From Lojkania enalia (Eukaryota; Ascomycota; Dothideomycetes; Pleosporales): a stretch of DNA of 64,000 bases. The stretch is taken from assembly GCA_010094045.1 (NCBI GenBank), contig ML986630.1:163156-227155 (forward strand). The letters run 5' to 3'. The stretch's first letter is position 1; each line of letters opens with the position of its first letter. Positions 12,620 to 25,420 of this stretch are shown here, piece by piece. The position numbers and the translations under genes were made by a program. Below the pieces are notes generated by a model. The model was not told the origin of the DNA, did not search any database, and saw only the letters and a program-made list of their open reading frames with translations.

Positions 12620-15200
12620 CCTTATTATTGTTTATACCCTTCTCTGCTGTTTTAATTTACTACCTTTATCCTCGGTCTTCTCCCTATGCGACCTCTTCGG
12701 TCTGCTGGCGTTATCTTTAGACTTGCTTCTTTTTATTCTTTTTAACTTGCCGCCTTTATCCTTGAGATTGTTAATGCGTAACCTCTTCGGCCTACTAGTA
12801 TTATTCTTAGACTCGCTTTTTCTTATCCTCTTTAACCTAACATTCTTATTTTCGGAATCCTCGCTGCGTAACCTTTTCTGCAGGCCTCCATCGTTGTTAA
12901 ATCTACCTCTTACTCTCCTTAACCTGCCTTCTCCGCCCTCGATCTCTCTACTAGCTTTCCTCTTCCTTATAAATGTGCTAACTTCTTTCTTAAGAGCGTC
13001 TATAGAAACCCTAAACTCCCTTAAACTATCGGTTTAATTAAAAATAATACCCTTTTAGTATTCGACATACTTTAAAAGGGCTCTAATAAACTCAAGGAGC
13101 TATTTAAAGTTGTTAGCTTCTAGATCCTCGACTTCGACGTTATATTAATAATACTCGAACACTTTCTTTATATTATACAGTCTTGCGGGGTCGAGTAGAG
13201 GAGATATATTAATAACTCTAATTCTTTAGTCTTATATATAATAGTTATTTATAAGTGGCTTTGGACGGGACTAAAAGTAGGATCCGATGGGATAATCGAA
13301 AACTAGGTAGTAGTATAGGACAAAACAGTCCCCTTAGGGGAGTTACATTCTAAATTTATTGTAAAGTTTATTTTCAGTTTTTCTATATTTGGTATATTAG
13401 CTCTACTAATCTTCAATTAATTATATGGCTCTTATATACTACTCAGCCTTCTCCTGCCAGCCCTTTAACATACGCTATACTTACTTTAGACTAGCTTCCG
13501 CCAAACGTCTTACACACTCTAATCCCCCTAATATTCCTCCTATACCCGATTCTTTAATAGGACGGTTTTTTTTTTTAGCGAAGGGTCCTAAACGGGCCTA
13601 AAGATAAAGGGTAAAAATAGGTTCGTATAAGGCTAATAATATATCTATCAGTTATTACTATTTATAGTAGTATAAATTCCTTAAATAGGTCCTACCTTAG
13701 GACGCTTAGCTATCTAACTTAACTGCCCCTCGTAAATCGTTACCATCTATATATATTAGATGCGGTATAGCTATATAGGCTATAATCCTTTTAACGGTCT
13801 AACGCGTAATACTACGAAAGTAAAAGCTGAAGGCATATAGTAACTGAGCGGATATATAAGCCTTCGTCCGTGTTAGCTTATATAATAAAAGGGGGTTGAA
13901 GACGTACCAGGAAAATCCTGTAGCGAATGTTGAGTTTTACTCTATCTAGTAGGGTAAGGCAAAGAAGTACAGTCGCCCCAACTAGCTTATATATAGCCCC
14001 AATTGTGTTTATAACGATAAAGAGTATTAATAACCCTTTAATCTCTCGGTTGTTTTGTTCTAAGTTCTCAAATTAACGAAGGTTCTGGTATAAAATTGCC
14101 GTAGAAACGAGGGGTCCTATAGTAAGAGAGAAAAGGACTACCGATTTGTATATAAAAAACATCTTTGTCCCCCTATTCCAGATGAGAAGGCCTGACGAAT
14201 CTAGCGTTAAAGGGCTTTTAAAATAGAATACGACATCGCGTGCGGTTAGGAGAATAATCGCTATATATAGTAGGTGTATAATAGTATAATCGATAGATAA
14301 GGCATAAAGATAGCGGGCAAGCTATTTATGCTACGAGTTAGCAAGTTGACGGGTTCTAATAGGGGTTCTTACATTCGTGCCAACGATCAACTGGAGGGTA
14401 TATATAATAGATAAATTTACCTAGTTAAACCAGCTAGTAGAGGTGATTGTTATCGAAACTACTACTATATTATTTATAAGTAAGGCAACTTGAGCTAGAT
14501 CGAATATAACAGCCAAGGCCTTCTCCTAGCACCTGTCTACCCTAGGCATCCCATCTATCTCGTTTATTCTATACGGCTTAGCATTCTAGCGTATAAGCCT
14601 AACGCTTAGAATTAGCCCAACTACGCAGCAAACAATATAACTAATAAGAATAGTATATACTATTTTGAAGAGAAGACTAACTACGGAAAATTTGACCAGC
14701 TACAGCTTAAACGGTACTACCTTATATGCTAGATGCTTCAGTCTTTATCTACTTTACGTACTTAACCAGTCTATCTGAACCTGTTTTAATACTAGCTATA
14801 AAGGAAGTACTGTATAAATAAGGTATTGCTGGTGTCTCGACGTAGTAATTATAACTATTAATAGTAGCTCTCCAGCACAGCTGAGCGCAGCGTTGGTTGG
14901 CAGGAACAACTAGGGAGTATTACCGTATCGGGGTTACCACAGCCTTATAGTACATCTGCTACGCCTGGAAGCATACTATACCGAGAGGTAAGGCTTATTC
15001 TCTCGTCCATAAAATTGTAGGGGATAACGGTAGAAACGTTATTATTATATAAACAGAGGATCCTAATTATCTAGGCTTTAATCCTAACTAGTTAGAGGGT
15101 ACTAATAGATACTAAGGACTAACGGGAGTCTATATCTCCGTAGCTACAGGGGTTTACTAATACTTATATTGCCTGCGGTGCGGTATTACTAGTACTAGAA
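12620..15200 (-). pseudogene. Unidentified large relic with Lys/Arg-rich C-terminal repeats
   Basis: A minus-strand frame can be followed, with stops only of the RIP type, from about 15160 down to about 12620. The upstream two thirds contain hydrophobic and aromatic stretches (for example GSSVYIIITFLPLSP and PLSYYMPSAFTFVVL) that could be membrane segments. The middle has LLDPARLYNIKKVFEYY near 13170-13200. The C-terminal 150 residues are strongly basic and repetitive (SRPKRLRINN, KSKDNASRPKRSH), suggesting a nuclear or nucleic-acid-binding tail. A 104-codon plus-strand frame at 12723-13037 is the antisense shadow of this region. I do not recognise the family, and the N-terminal limit is uncertain. 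Confidence 0.4.
12690..12890 (-). repeat. Tandem repeat of about 87-90 bp coding for basic peptide
   Basis: Units starting near 12688, 12775 and 12866 share GCG(TA)ACCTCTTCGGYCT followed by a conserved block. On the minus strand each encodes a 29-30 residue basic unit of the type SKxNxSRPKR. The last unit is the most diverged. Confidence 0.6.
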
Positions 15201-16144
15201 TAGGCTAAGGTTATAAATTAATTCGACTGCGTCCCCCGGTTTATAATTTTAGATGCCTGCTATCTTCGTTGTTAGGAAATCCGCATAAATATGCCTTAGT
15301 ATATAGTATTAAGGCGTAGCTGCTAGTAAATGTTACCGGAGCAGTATAAGATAGTAATCGTATTAGATGAAGACCTATAAACCGCTGGAGTCAGCCTTGT
15401 AGATTACACGAAAGGGGGTCTATAAAGTATATAATTGCTTAGAGACCCTAGCTAAGACTCTTATATAACTTTATACTCGTCCTAATAGGCGTAGGGGCAT
15501 ACGGTATAAGGATGTAGCTTTAGCTACGTAAACTCCAAGCCCTAAACTGCTAGAATAAGGTACCGAGGTATATTTTAGGGTATAGCTGTATCCTTATAGT
15601 TAGGTAGTTCGTGCGAAGCTTCTAGACTATATACCTATTATAGTAGTATTAAAACGCAACATTACTGCAGCCTACATCTCTATAACTATAAGTTTATAAT
15701 ATATTTAAGGTGTAGAGGTCTACCTTAAGCTCTCCTATCAGCTAAGTAATAGAGAGCAGGATATAAAGGAGCTTCGTACCTTCTAAACGATATTTATTAA
15801 ACTATCTGTTTCCCTAAGAAGTACCAGTTCCTATTAGTACCCCTTCGACGATAAGTAGCTCTAGTACTACTATTAGAAACCCCCCTATCTAATATTAGAA
15901 CACGGTGCGTGCGAATATTACTATATTCTAGGGAACTGCTAACTGCGTTTAGAATACTTTATATAAAGCCGATTTTAAAGGCTTTTTTAAAGCGATTGAT
16001 ACCACTGCGTAGGCGTGTAATTCTTCTTATACTACTTCAGTCCGTTTCTAATATGATTAGAATATCCAGCCAACACTAGAACGTAAAGATAATAAAAGTC
16101 GCGGCAAGTTAAATGTAGAGAAAAAGAGTACGAAATACTCAAAC
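15200..16144. other. Unassigned degraded sequence
   Basis: Moderately mutated DNA, probably the 5' part or upstream region of the minus-strand relic at 12.6-15.2 kb. Competing partial frames exist on minus but none is convincing. No recognised family. Confidence 0.3.
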
Positions 16145-16152
16145 GCTAGAGG

Positions 16153-18862
16153 TATATATAGGCACCTTAACACGTTTGCGTAAAACGTTATATTGTTTAA
16201 TATATTAAGGCCTAATTATATCGTTTAAATCGTTTAGCATTTTAGTATTATTAAAACGTTTAAATAATATAAGAACGATATAAGGGTCTTAGCATATTTA
16301 CTTTTTATGGAAAATTCTTAACCGGCCACAGCTCCTTTAGATCCAGCCCATTCAACCTTAATCCCTCGATTAATTGCCTTATATATATTAAGATATCGTC
16401 TAATATCTCATTATTTGCAAGTTTATCAATATATATATCATCCAGACCTTTAATACTACTCTATTTCAACGCTATAATACACACAGAAAATGTTTAATTA
16501 GAAAATCTAAAGTATAAAAGATTAAAGATCTACTATATTTATAGGTCCTGTACTGTATAGGCTAGTTCGTATCGAGTTAATACTATTAACTATATTATCT
16601 CGAGGCACCTATTTTCTAGCGGCTTATCTTAAACGCCTTAAATATATTAGCGGGATATTATATCTATATTAACGTCTATTTCATCCTATAGTACTCTCCG
16701 TAATAGTTTTAATAAGTAGAAGTATTACGAAGCTCTTATTAGACTACTTACTCAGCGTCGATTACCCTTTTCGGTAGTAGAATAGGATGAGCTGAAAGAT
16801 ATAATACTCGCTGGCAACTATATAATTAGAGACCTCCTTATTATATCCCATCGGATAGCAGTACGATACATTGCTTCGAATTATTCCCTTTACCGCGAGC
16901 AGCTTAAGGCTAATCTCTTATCAGCAAGAGAGCCTATTCACATCTCTACTAATCTCTAGATATCTCCCCATTAATCTACTCTCCTTACAATTTGTATATA
17001 ATGGGTCGGCAGCGACTATACTATCTAAAAGGCTCTTTTAGCTCTACCGGAATGCCGATATTCCTACTCTAGAGAGAAGTAGGTATAGCTTATCCTAGAG
17101 ACTCTTAAAACCTTTAACATCCTTCGTTAACTCAGCTATTATACTGGGGATAATACTTCCTTAAATAATATCTGCCTAAAGCACCTCGAATTTTTTTTAT
17201 AAGATAAGTATGTAGTTTATATATTAATTAAAGTATAGACTGAAACTAACTAATAACTATAATATAGGTTAAATTTAATACTAAATAACGTCGGATCCGA
17301 TATATTATAGATATTATTAATCTGTCGCTTTAAGCCTTTTTACTTACGTCCTCGCGGGAGGCTCTTATAGCTGCCCTCGCTACTGCTACTAATATCTCTA
17401 GAGAAGAGCTGCTCGTCCAGTTTTCTAACGCGCTTAACTATTAATAGTAGAAGCTCTAAGAAGAGTATTAGGATTTATAGAAAGCACGCTAGAGCTAGTA
17501 TACCCAACTTTATACTTAGAGAAGAGGAATCTAAGGTTGTTAGAGCTTAATAGACGATAAATTTACTAGCGTTGATAATATACCTACCTTACGTAAAGTC
17601 TATTAATTATGTGTCTGGCTGCGTAGCTCAACTCTTTATACTAGTACTTGAGAGAATACTATAAGTCTACAGCTAGGTATTAACAACAAAACTAGGTAGT
17701 TATTATAGTATTAGGTTATCGATCGAGTTCTCTGAAAGATTAATAATATTAAACTATTTATACTTAACTACGCAGATAATCTAGGCGATATATATCTTAA
17801 TAATAATAATTAGAGTATACTAGAGAAAGCATATACATTTTTACAGCTATTTACTTCAGCTACTCTCTATAGAGAAGGTAATAGAGCCTTAATCTTATTA
17901 TCCCTCAAATTAATGGACTCTCTCCTCGTCTATTATAAGAAGAATAAGGTAAGCCGAGCACATAGCTTAAGTCTAGCACTAACATTTCCGTAGGAGCGCT
18001 ACTCTTAGCCTAAGGATTATAATACTTGCATGCTCTGAGCGATTAAGATAGGATGGTTTATACTCGATAAATACTATACTATAACTGAAGAAGCTCCTGT
18101 ATATACTACTACTCTTCTCCTCAATCCCAGCTGCCAAGTTGCCTATTTTAAGAAGAATTGGCTAGAGTAATAATATAAGCCCGCAATTACGGCTGCCTAT
18201 AGTATTTAGGAGGCAGAATTTAAGGATCAACGCCCTTTAGAGCGTCCTACAAGTTCTAATACTATACCTCCTCCCCTAAAGCGCTAAGCTATTGTTCTTA
18301 ATTAACTTCTTAAGTTAATAGAAGCTATAATAAGCGATTTATATACTAAAGATAACTTTATAACTTTTATTAAGCAGCCTATATTTCGTATTGATTGTAT
18401 ACCTCTTAAATAGTAGTGTAAAGAGGACCAGCGGCGATCTTATCCCCGTTTTAGTCAAATGGCTATAGAGATCCTCTTAATCCTACCGGAGTTATTAGAA
18501 CTAGAGCGTACTTTCTCACGCGTAAGGAGAACATGTTTATAGGATTGCTCTCGTCTTATATGCCTTAATATCTAGAGAATTAAGTATATTAGTAGCTAGT
18601 TGTAAGAAGGTTATATTCGGCCTGGTTCTGCTAATAGGATGGGTATACCTCTGGGGCCTGTACTAGAGGATGAACTAGAGGAGATTAATAATGATACTAT
18701 AGACTAGATTGAATGGATATAGTATATATATAGCTGCTAAATTTTATATTGTTCTTATATCGTTTATATCGTTTAAACGTTAAACGTTTTAAGATAGAGC
18801 GTTTTTTTCTAAAACGTTTTAGTATTCGGAAAAAACGATATAAAACGATATACCCATGTATA
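16153..18862 (+). mobile_element. hAT-family DNA transposon, 2.7 kb, RIP-degraded
   Basis: A perfect 8-bp direct repeat, GCTAGAGG, flanks the element at 16145-16152 and 18863-18870; 8 bp is the target duplication length of hAT elements. The termini are inverted: the left end reads TATATATAGG and the right end, reverse complemented, TATACATGGG. They differ by C-to-T and G-to-A changes. Subterminal regions on both sides carry inverted copies of AAACGTTTAAA and ATATAAGAACRATATAA. The interior encodes a hAT transposase relic. Confidence 0.88.
16350..18720 (+). pseudogene. hAT transposase relic
   Basis: The plus-strand frame contains the hAT core near 16880-17160: YSLYREQLKANLLSARE, then HISTNLQISPHQ (family form TDLWTSP), then YTGDN. 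The C-terminal dimerisation block near 18430-18700 reads YPRFSQMAIEIL, LPELLELERTFSRVRRT (family form SxxSERxFSxA) and NI-stop-RIKYISS. The enzyme would excise and insert the element as a cut-and-paste transposase. Numerous TAG/TAA stops make it inactive. The N-terminal BED-type zinc finger was not clearly seen. Confidence 0.82.
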
Positions 18863-18879
18863 GCTAGAGGGATACTTTC

Positions 18880-19270
18880 CGCGTATAGTCCGCTTAGTAA
18901 GTCGTTCTAAAGTACTCTCGAAACCTAGCTTACGATATTAGGTATAATAGAGAGGATATTCGCCTTAGTTATTTATCTAAGCTATAAACTTAGCACTTTT
19001 AAAGAGCACGACCGTTATAGTATAAACTATTTAGGGGAGTTAGATAATTAGCTCGATAACCTAAGAAGTAAATGTAATAAAAATACGGATACTATTCGGA
19101 GACTCTAAGACGAAATTTACCGTTTAAAGGGTGAAAGTAATAGAACTAAAGTAGATGAGGGGGTCTAAAAGGCCGGAAATAGGGTCTAGAAACCTAGAAA
19201 GAGAGCACGCGGAGCTTAAGGATAGGAATAATATAATAGGAATAGTAGATTTGAAGGGTACGTTTTATTT
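18880..19270 (+). pseudogene. Coiled-coil fragment relic
   Basis: A short plus-strand frame near 19030-19210 reads LGELDNQLDNLRSKC and RRLQDEIYRLKGES, followed by a basic run (KPRKRARG). This looks like a coiled coil with a nuclear-localisation-like end. It sits just outside the hAT target duplication, so it was part of the sequence the transposon inserted beside. Family unknown. Confidence 0.3.
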
Positions 19271-19540
19271 ATATCGTCGGCCGGAATAAAGTTTATAGGT
19301 TAAATTTAGAAACAGGCGTTAAATTCTTATTCCTCAAAACTTTATCGCTAAGTCAGCCCGATACTAGAAATAAATTTCGTAACAACGTTATATACCTGTA
19401 GTAAAAGGCGCGGTTTAACTATGTAATATATTAGTAGTAGGGAGGCAACTAGCTATATCCTATTATCCTCTCTATAAGTTAATCTTCCTTTAGCTTTCCT
19501 AACTTTACCTTATATTACGCTATATTCTAATTATAGAGAA
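19270..19540. other. Unassigned degraded sequence
   Basis: TA-rich spacer between the coiled-coil fragment and repeat A copy 2. Nothing recognised. Confidence 0.3.
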
Positions 19541-19544
19541 ATTG

Positions 19545-20225
19545 TATAGTAGATCTACCTATAGCGAAAAACCACCCGTGCTGAAAAATTTGAGAGGTAC
19601 TTTAACTTTAAACAACTTAAAATCTGTATATACGTTAGTATTTACGATAACTCTCTATAAGTTATATACTATAACTATTTCTAGATATCTAGAACCCTTT
19701 TAATCTAAAAATTACGTTACGCATCGTCGCCTTTACGCTGGATTCGTAGAGAGCCTTATTCTTTAGTAAAATAGCGTTCCTTCCCTATAGTACCACTATT
19801 AAGCTCTTACTACTCTATAATACTTATAGCGGTATTATCTAAACCTTAGAGCCTTACTATAATACTTACAAATTATTACTAGCCTTATATCTACTACTAT
19901 ATATAAATTTATGCAGGGTCGCTACTCTAATTAGTACCTCTAACCGGAATAATTACCAGTTCTAGCTAGTGCGAAACAGCTATATAATTATCGCGTGTAC
20001 TATATACTCTGCTTAGTAGCTGCTATACCTATAGTTATATAAAGTCTTAGTAAGAGAGCCGGCCTTAGCCCCGCAGCCTTGCGATATAACTTAACCTTTA
20101 CTATACCTCTAGTTAACTAATTTACCTCTTACAGAATTTACCACCTTATAAACCCTATTGCCGGAGCGGATTGGCCATCCTCTCTACTAGTAGTAACGCT
20201 GCTACGCTGACAGATCAACCCTAAG
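19545..20225 (-). repeat. Repeat A, copy 2 (most complete, with tail)
   Basis: Uninterrupted minus-oriented copy of about 680 bp. The body (about 19715-20225) aligns by eye with 32605-33135 and, inverted, with 41243-41765. The tail (19545-19715) includes the TTAAAGTTAAAGTACC motif (inverted, 19596-19611) and the CACCCGTG block seen at 42040-42060. The body end reads CGCTACGCTGACAGATCA, also found at 33116-33133. It lies directly downstream of the kinase-TPR relic and in the same sense. Confidence 0.7.
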
Positions 20226-20229
20226 CTAT

Positions 20230-23200
20230 TACTTCCTAAAAGTACTATCTAAGTACACCTTTATTCGTCCTTATAGTAATTTACCACCCTATTTATCAAC
20301 CTAGAATATATATATATAAACTATAGTTCTAATATTACTTTAAGTACATCTTCCCGTGCGATTAAATTTATATAAGCTAACTAATATAGTAACTCAGCTA
20401 TTTAAGAGTAAGAACCTAATATTAACTTACTCTACCTCCTATCGGCCTTAATTGCTATACATCGATACTAGATTAGCTATACTAGTCAGCGTGTTAGAAT
20501 CCGCCCCAAGTTTTTTCTTATAAGTCTCTATTACTTCCCTAAACAGCTATTCAGTAATCTCCTATCGGCTTTACTTACAGTACGTTAACCCTAGATTAGC
20601 CATACTGGCAAGCGTTAAAGGATAGTCCGCTCCGAGTTTCTTCTTATAAGTCTCTATTACTTGCACCTCTAACGCTTCAGCAGCCTCCTATTAGCCTTAA
20701 TTACTGTATACTAATACTAGACTAGCTATACTAGTTAGCGTATTAGAATGGTCCGCTCTAAGTTTATTCTTACAAGTCTCTACTACCTGCACCTCTAACG
20801 CTTTAGCAGCTTTTAATCGGCCTTAGTTTCTATATATCGACGCTAGATTAGCCGTGCTGGTAAGCGTTAAGGGATGGTCCACTCCGACTTTCTTCTTAAA
20901 ACTTCCTATTACCTCCACCTGCAGCTTTTCAGCAGTCTCCTATCAACCTTAGTTTCTATACGTTAATACTAGATTGTTTATACTAGTTAGCGTATTAGGA
21001 TAGTCTACTCTGAGTTTCTTCTTACGAACCTCTACTACTTCTATAAATAGCTGTTCAGCAGCTTTACATCGGCCTTAATTACTATATGTTGATACTAGAT
21101 TATTTATACTAGTCAGCGTGTCGGGATGGTCCGCTCTAAGTTCTTTCTTGCTCGTCGCTATTACTTCTATTTCCAGCTATTTAGTAGCCTCCTATCGGCC
21201 TTGAATTCCGTACGTTAACGCTAAGTTAGCTATACTGGTTAGCATGTTAGGATGGTCCGCTCCGAGTTTCTTCTTACGAGTCTCTATTACCTGCACCTCC
21301 AACACTTCAGCAGCTTCTTATCGGCCTTAATTACTATACGTTAATGCTAGATTGTTTATACTGGTCAGTATTAAGGGGTGGTTAGCTCCGACTTTCTTCT
21401 TAAAACTCTCTATTACTTCCACCTGCAACTTTTTAGTAGCCTTCTATCGACCTTAGTTTCTATATATTACTGTCAGATTGTTCATGCTAGTTAGTATATT
21501 AGGATAGTCCGCTCCGAATTTCTTCTTCCTTATCTCTATTACTTCTATAAACAGCTGTTTAGCAGCCTCCTATCGGCCTTTATTTAAGTACGTTGACGCT
21601 AGATTACTTATACTCCTTAGTATACGGGGGTCGTCCGCTCCGAATTTCTCCTTACTCGTCTCTATTACTCCCACCTGCAGCTCTTCAGCAGCCTCCTATC
21701 GGCCTTAACTACTATATATAGACGCTAGATTGTTTATGCTGCTTAGTATGTTAGGATAGTTCGCTCTAAGTTCCTTCTTACTCGTCTCTATTACATCCAC
21801 CTGCAGCGCTTTAGTAGCCTCCTATCGATGTTGATTCTAGTACATCGAAGTCAGATAGCTTCTTAGAACTAAGTTTAACCAATGCTTTTTCCTAAAAACT
21901 TCCTCTATATCTCGAATCTCTCTTCTAAAAATATGCTCAGCTCTAGACGTAAGTCCCTTCTTACTATAGTACTGGAAATTAATAAACTAGATAAAGCCTT
22001 AATTAAATAACTAATAAATGCGTCCTTTTATACTGAAAAAATACGGTTCCTTATCTTTTATCAGCTGGATTCGCATTTCTAATACACTATTTTAAGACTG
22101 GCTAATAGAGACTTTCTTTCCTATATCCTTATGTTTAGGCACCCTAAATCCAATCTTATAATAGAAAGCAAGTTGCTTAGTAGCCTTTACTATTAATGTG
22201 TGTTTAAAGACTGGTATTATTAATATAAGAGCGATTTCTTTAAGCTTTGTAGCGATAAAGAACCGTAGCTAAAAGTCTGCTAAATAAAGAAATAGAGTTG
22301 ATAATACAATCTAAACTCTATTAAATATATATCTGCAATTTAATCTTATAGAATTTTACCTTGAAATCTTCTTCCTTCGGAACTATAATTTTACTTAAGG
22401 TTGTAGTACTTATAATTTCCCTACTTATATTACAGGAGCTCTGTATAATAGGGGTATTATAGACTTATCGAGCCGGATCTAGAAAACTTAGTAGACAGCT
22501 CTAATCCGTAATTCGCTCCTTAGGATGGAAATAAAGACTAGACTGAAAAAATCGAGTTACTCTATTCCGTAGCTTAGTTTTAAGGCGCTTATCCTTAGCA
22601 GCTAACTAGGTAGTCTAGTCTAATAGCCTATCGCTCTTCTAGGAGAGCAGTAGATCCCCCTTCTTAGACCAATCCCCTACTTTAAAGGAAAAGATCTCAG
22701 TAATATTTGTTGCTCTTAAGGGATATAGTATAGTCCTAGAAGATTCTATACTAAAGAGTAGCTATAGATAGAGTATACTAAACGAGTATATATCTATAGC
22801 TTTAGTATCTTACGAATAGAAATACCGATAATAATATTCTAGTATACTCTATAGTACTAATTTAGGCATTTAAACAAGGTCTTTATTGCTATAGAAGTAT
22901 GTTGAGAAGCTGAAGTCTACGACTTTAGTAGTATAGACGCTAGACGTATCTTTAAAGATAAGCACGTTTTATAGCTTTACATCTCTATAGATAATATCTA
23001 GATACTAAGTCAGCTTATTATTTATAATAAAGTAAACGGCCGTCTTACTATTTAAGTATATATCTTAAATCGCGATATCTATATCTACGTAGATTTTAAG
23101 CTTACTCTTAAGGGATAAGGTCTTTCCCTTTCCGGATCGTGCAAAGGAATATAGATTACTAAGATAACTTTTTTTAAATACTAAAACTGGCTAAACCTAA

Positions 23201-23900
23201 ATATCTGTTAATATATCTTAATCCTTTTTTAGAGTCTCGCTGTTTTCTTTAATATTCTAGTAAATCTCGATTAGATTTACGATATATAGATAGCCTTAAA
23301 CTAGCAGGTAGCTAAATATTACTATCTCTTAAATAGTCTTATAAAACAGGTCGCTCTTATCATCGTAATCGAAGTACTTAAAGGTAAAACTAGTCTAGAT
23401 GCTAATAAGCGCCTAGCTGATTCTAGCACGGCTTTACCCTATAAGGCCTTATAGGGCCTGCTACGTGATCGGCAACAAGTCGATCTTTAGCTGCTGGGCT
23501 AGGTTAACTATAGTAATAAAACCGTAATCCGAATAGGCGTTTCCTAGGTAACTAGGCGTCGTACTTATACTGAAGCTTTTTATATACAGGTCTGCCTTAA
23601 AAGAGTGGGTAGATAGAAGAATTTAGCAGCCTGCTATAACGATTTAGATAAAGTATAATAGATACGTAGTAGACTTAAATAATAAAGGTATAAAGATAGC
23701 TGTAGTACAGCTCTATACTTAAGCTATAATACTTAAAGAATAGATCGGAAATACGTTTATGCTTATGCTAGCCCTAACCGGTTAGCCGTATAGATCGCTA
23801 GAAACAGCCAACGCTACTATCTAGACTGGTCAGGCTCGCTCTTAGCTTTTCAGCCGTATAATATAAGTATGTAGCGGTTAAACTAGTCGCATACTAGCCG
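20230..23900 (-). pseudogene. Protein kinase fused to kinesin-light-chain-type TPR repeats
   Basis: Reading on minus, a kinase domain runs from about 23550 to 22450. It contains YFDYDDKSDLF near 23360, the catalytic loop YRDVKLQNVLIF near 22960 (family form HxDxKPxN), DFS in place of DFG near 22908-22916, and SILEY in place of SAPEY. A C-terminal array of TPR units of the kinesin-light-chain type follows (about 21850-20240), with repeated ADHPNTLTSIANLALTY-like units. Such kinase-TPR or NB-TPR fusions in fungi are candidates for signalling in non-self recognition. Many TAG/TAA stops destroy it, yet the frame is kept. The start lies near or upstream of 23900 and was not resolved. Confidence 0.72.
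20440..21850 (-). repeat. TPR-coding tandem array, about 12 units of 126 bp
   Basis: The landmark TATCGGCC or a RIP variant recurs at about 126-bp spacing from 20441 to 21824, giving about 12 units of 42 residues. Total spacing is 3 bp short of 11 exact periods, so one unit probably lost a codon. Further, more decayed unit sequence extends to about 20240. This belongs to the kinase-TPR relic. Confidence 0.8.
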
Positions 23901-24340
23901 GCTAACTAGTACTTTAGTACTCTTATTTTAGCCTAGTCTATCCCCCTTATATTTGTCTCCTAGCATTTCTTTGAGGTTATACGCGGCTAATAAACTAGAG
24001 AAGAAAGTATGCGTTGTAGAGTGCCTATAAAACCTAGGTCAAAATTTTATATATTATAGAATAAAATCTATAGTTTGCGATTAATATATATATTATTGCT
24101 GAGTTTAATTAAATAGGACTGGTAGGTAAAAACTTCAGCTTCGCCTAGTAATAAACACTAGTATATATATCTACGAACGATTTTATAGACACCCTCTCTC
24201 TAGGTTTAGTTCTATAACGCACTTATATTCTAGTATTATCCGAATTTACAGTATATATTAAGATTAATTATTAAGACTATATTAAGGGGTCGCGTTCTTT
24301 CTTCCTACTCTCTCCGTCCTTTTCCAAATCTAAAAAGCTA
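23900..24340. other. Unassigned, possible 5' region of the minus kinase relic
   Basis: Degraded sequence between divergent relics. No promoter or coding element can be named. Confidence 0.3.
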
Positions 24341-24346
24341 TTACAG

Positions 24347-24800
24347 TGCCTCCCGAAACAATAAAAGCTGTAACTATAAACAGCTATATCGATTTCTATA
24401 TCCTTATCAACCTATTCTCTTAAAACATAATTAAACTGGTGCTAAAAAAAGCTGTCGTAAGATTGAGCGGAAGGTAAAAAATAGTTATAAGCGTTGCTAT
24501 TCGCATAATATTTAATTCTAATAGTACTTTTCCTACGATTTCTGTTCTACGCTCGCTCTCGATTAAAGTTCTTACTGTAAATAAATCTAGAAAACTGGTG
24601 TATATTCGAATTGCTTTATTATAGCGATAAGTAATAATTGTAAGAATCTGGCGTTAATTAGTCTTATTAAGATAATCTGAGACGTTGCGAGTAATATACT
24701 ATAATCTTAGAGTCCTCTAAAGATTAAAGAATTGTTAATACAGTACGCTTATGACTCTAAAAGATGCTAAGAAGCTATTTTAGTTCTATAACTACTAGAC
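24347..24800 (+). pseudogene. Unidentified short relic
   Basis: A plus-strand frame of about 150 codons starts VPPETIKAVTINSYIDFY and continues through ISVLRSLSIKVLTVNKS, with RIP-type stops only. The family is not recognised. It lies divergently from the kinase-TPR relic. Confidence 0.3.
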
Positions 24801-25420
24801 CTGATAGACCTAGAGGAGAGTATAATTTAGATCCGCGACTCTTACGACCCTCTAATAGGTTATATAAGCTGTTAACTGCGTTAATTATACTAATTGCCCC
24901 TTTAATTATTACAATTACTGTCTACAATTTTAATTAAACATTGTAAATGTTGTAAACGTTCTTTAGTTCAACTAGGATGGTATAAGAGTTGGGGAATAGA
25001 ATTTTGTCGCTCTAACCCTTTATATTAGCTGTAGAAAACATTTTGTACTAAGAATATCTTAAAGAAAAAGTATAGTATATATAGTCTTACAGCGCAGCTC
25101 CTCTAATAAAACTAAATAACTTGTTCAATTCCGCTTAAGTAATTAAATGAACTAGATATGCAGATAGAGCGGATGCTTATAGTAGGTTGGTAATACTAAA
25201 GCTTAAGCTAAAATAAACCGTTCGATTAATAACTAGATTTTTAATAGCCCTTAAATAATAATCTACTTTAATAGATGCTTAGTAGAAGAATAGCGCTGAT
25301 AAAACGCGGCATGCCGGTATAACTAAGGGTCTTTAAGATCTCGGCTGTATAACTCGAAATATCTAATATTATAATATATCTCTGTATATAAAAGACAATT
25401 AGAAGTAATTAATTTAAACA
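24800..25420. other. Unassigned degraded sequence
   Basis: No coding relic, repeat or transposon end recognised. Confidence 0.3.

Noticed and set aside
12723..13037. 104-codon plus-strand open frame as a gene
   Set aside because: It is Leu/Ser/Phe-rich and exactly antisense to the basic repeat region of the minus-strand relic, whose repeats explain its composition.
20440..21850. Satellite DNA
   Set aside because: The 126-bp units translate as TPR motifs in frame with an upstream kinase, so the array is coding in origin.
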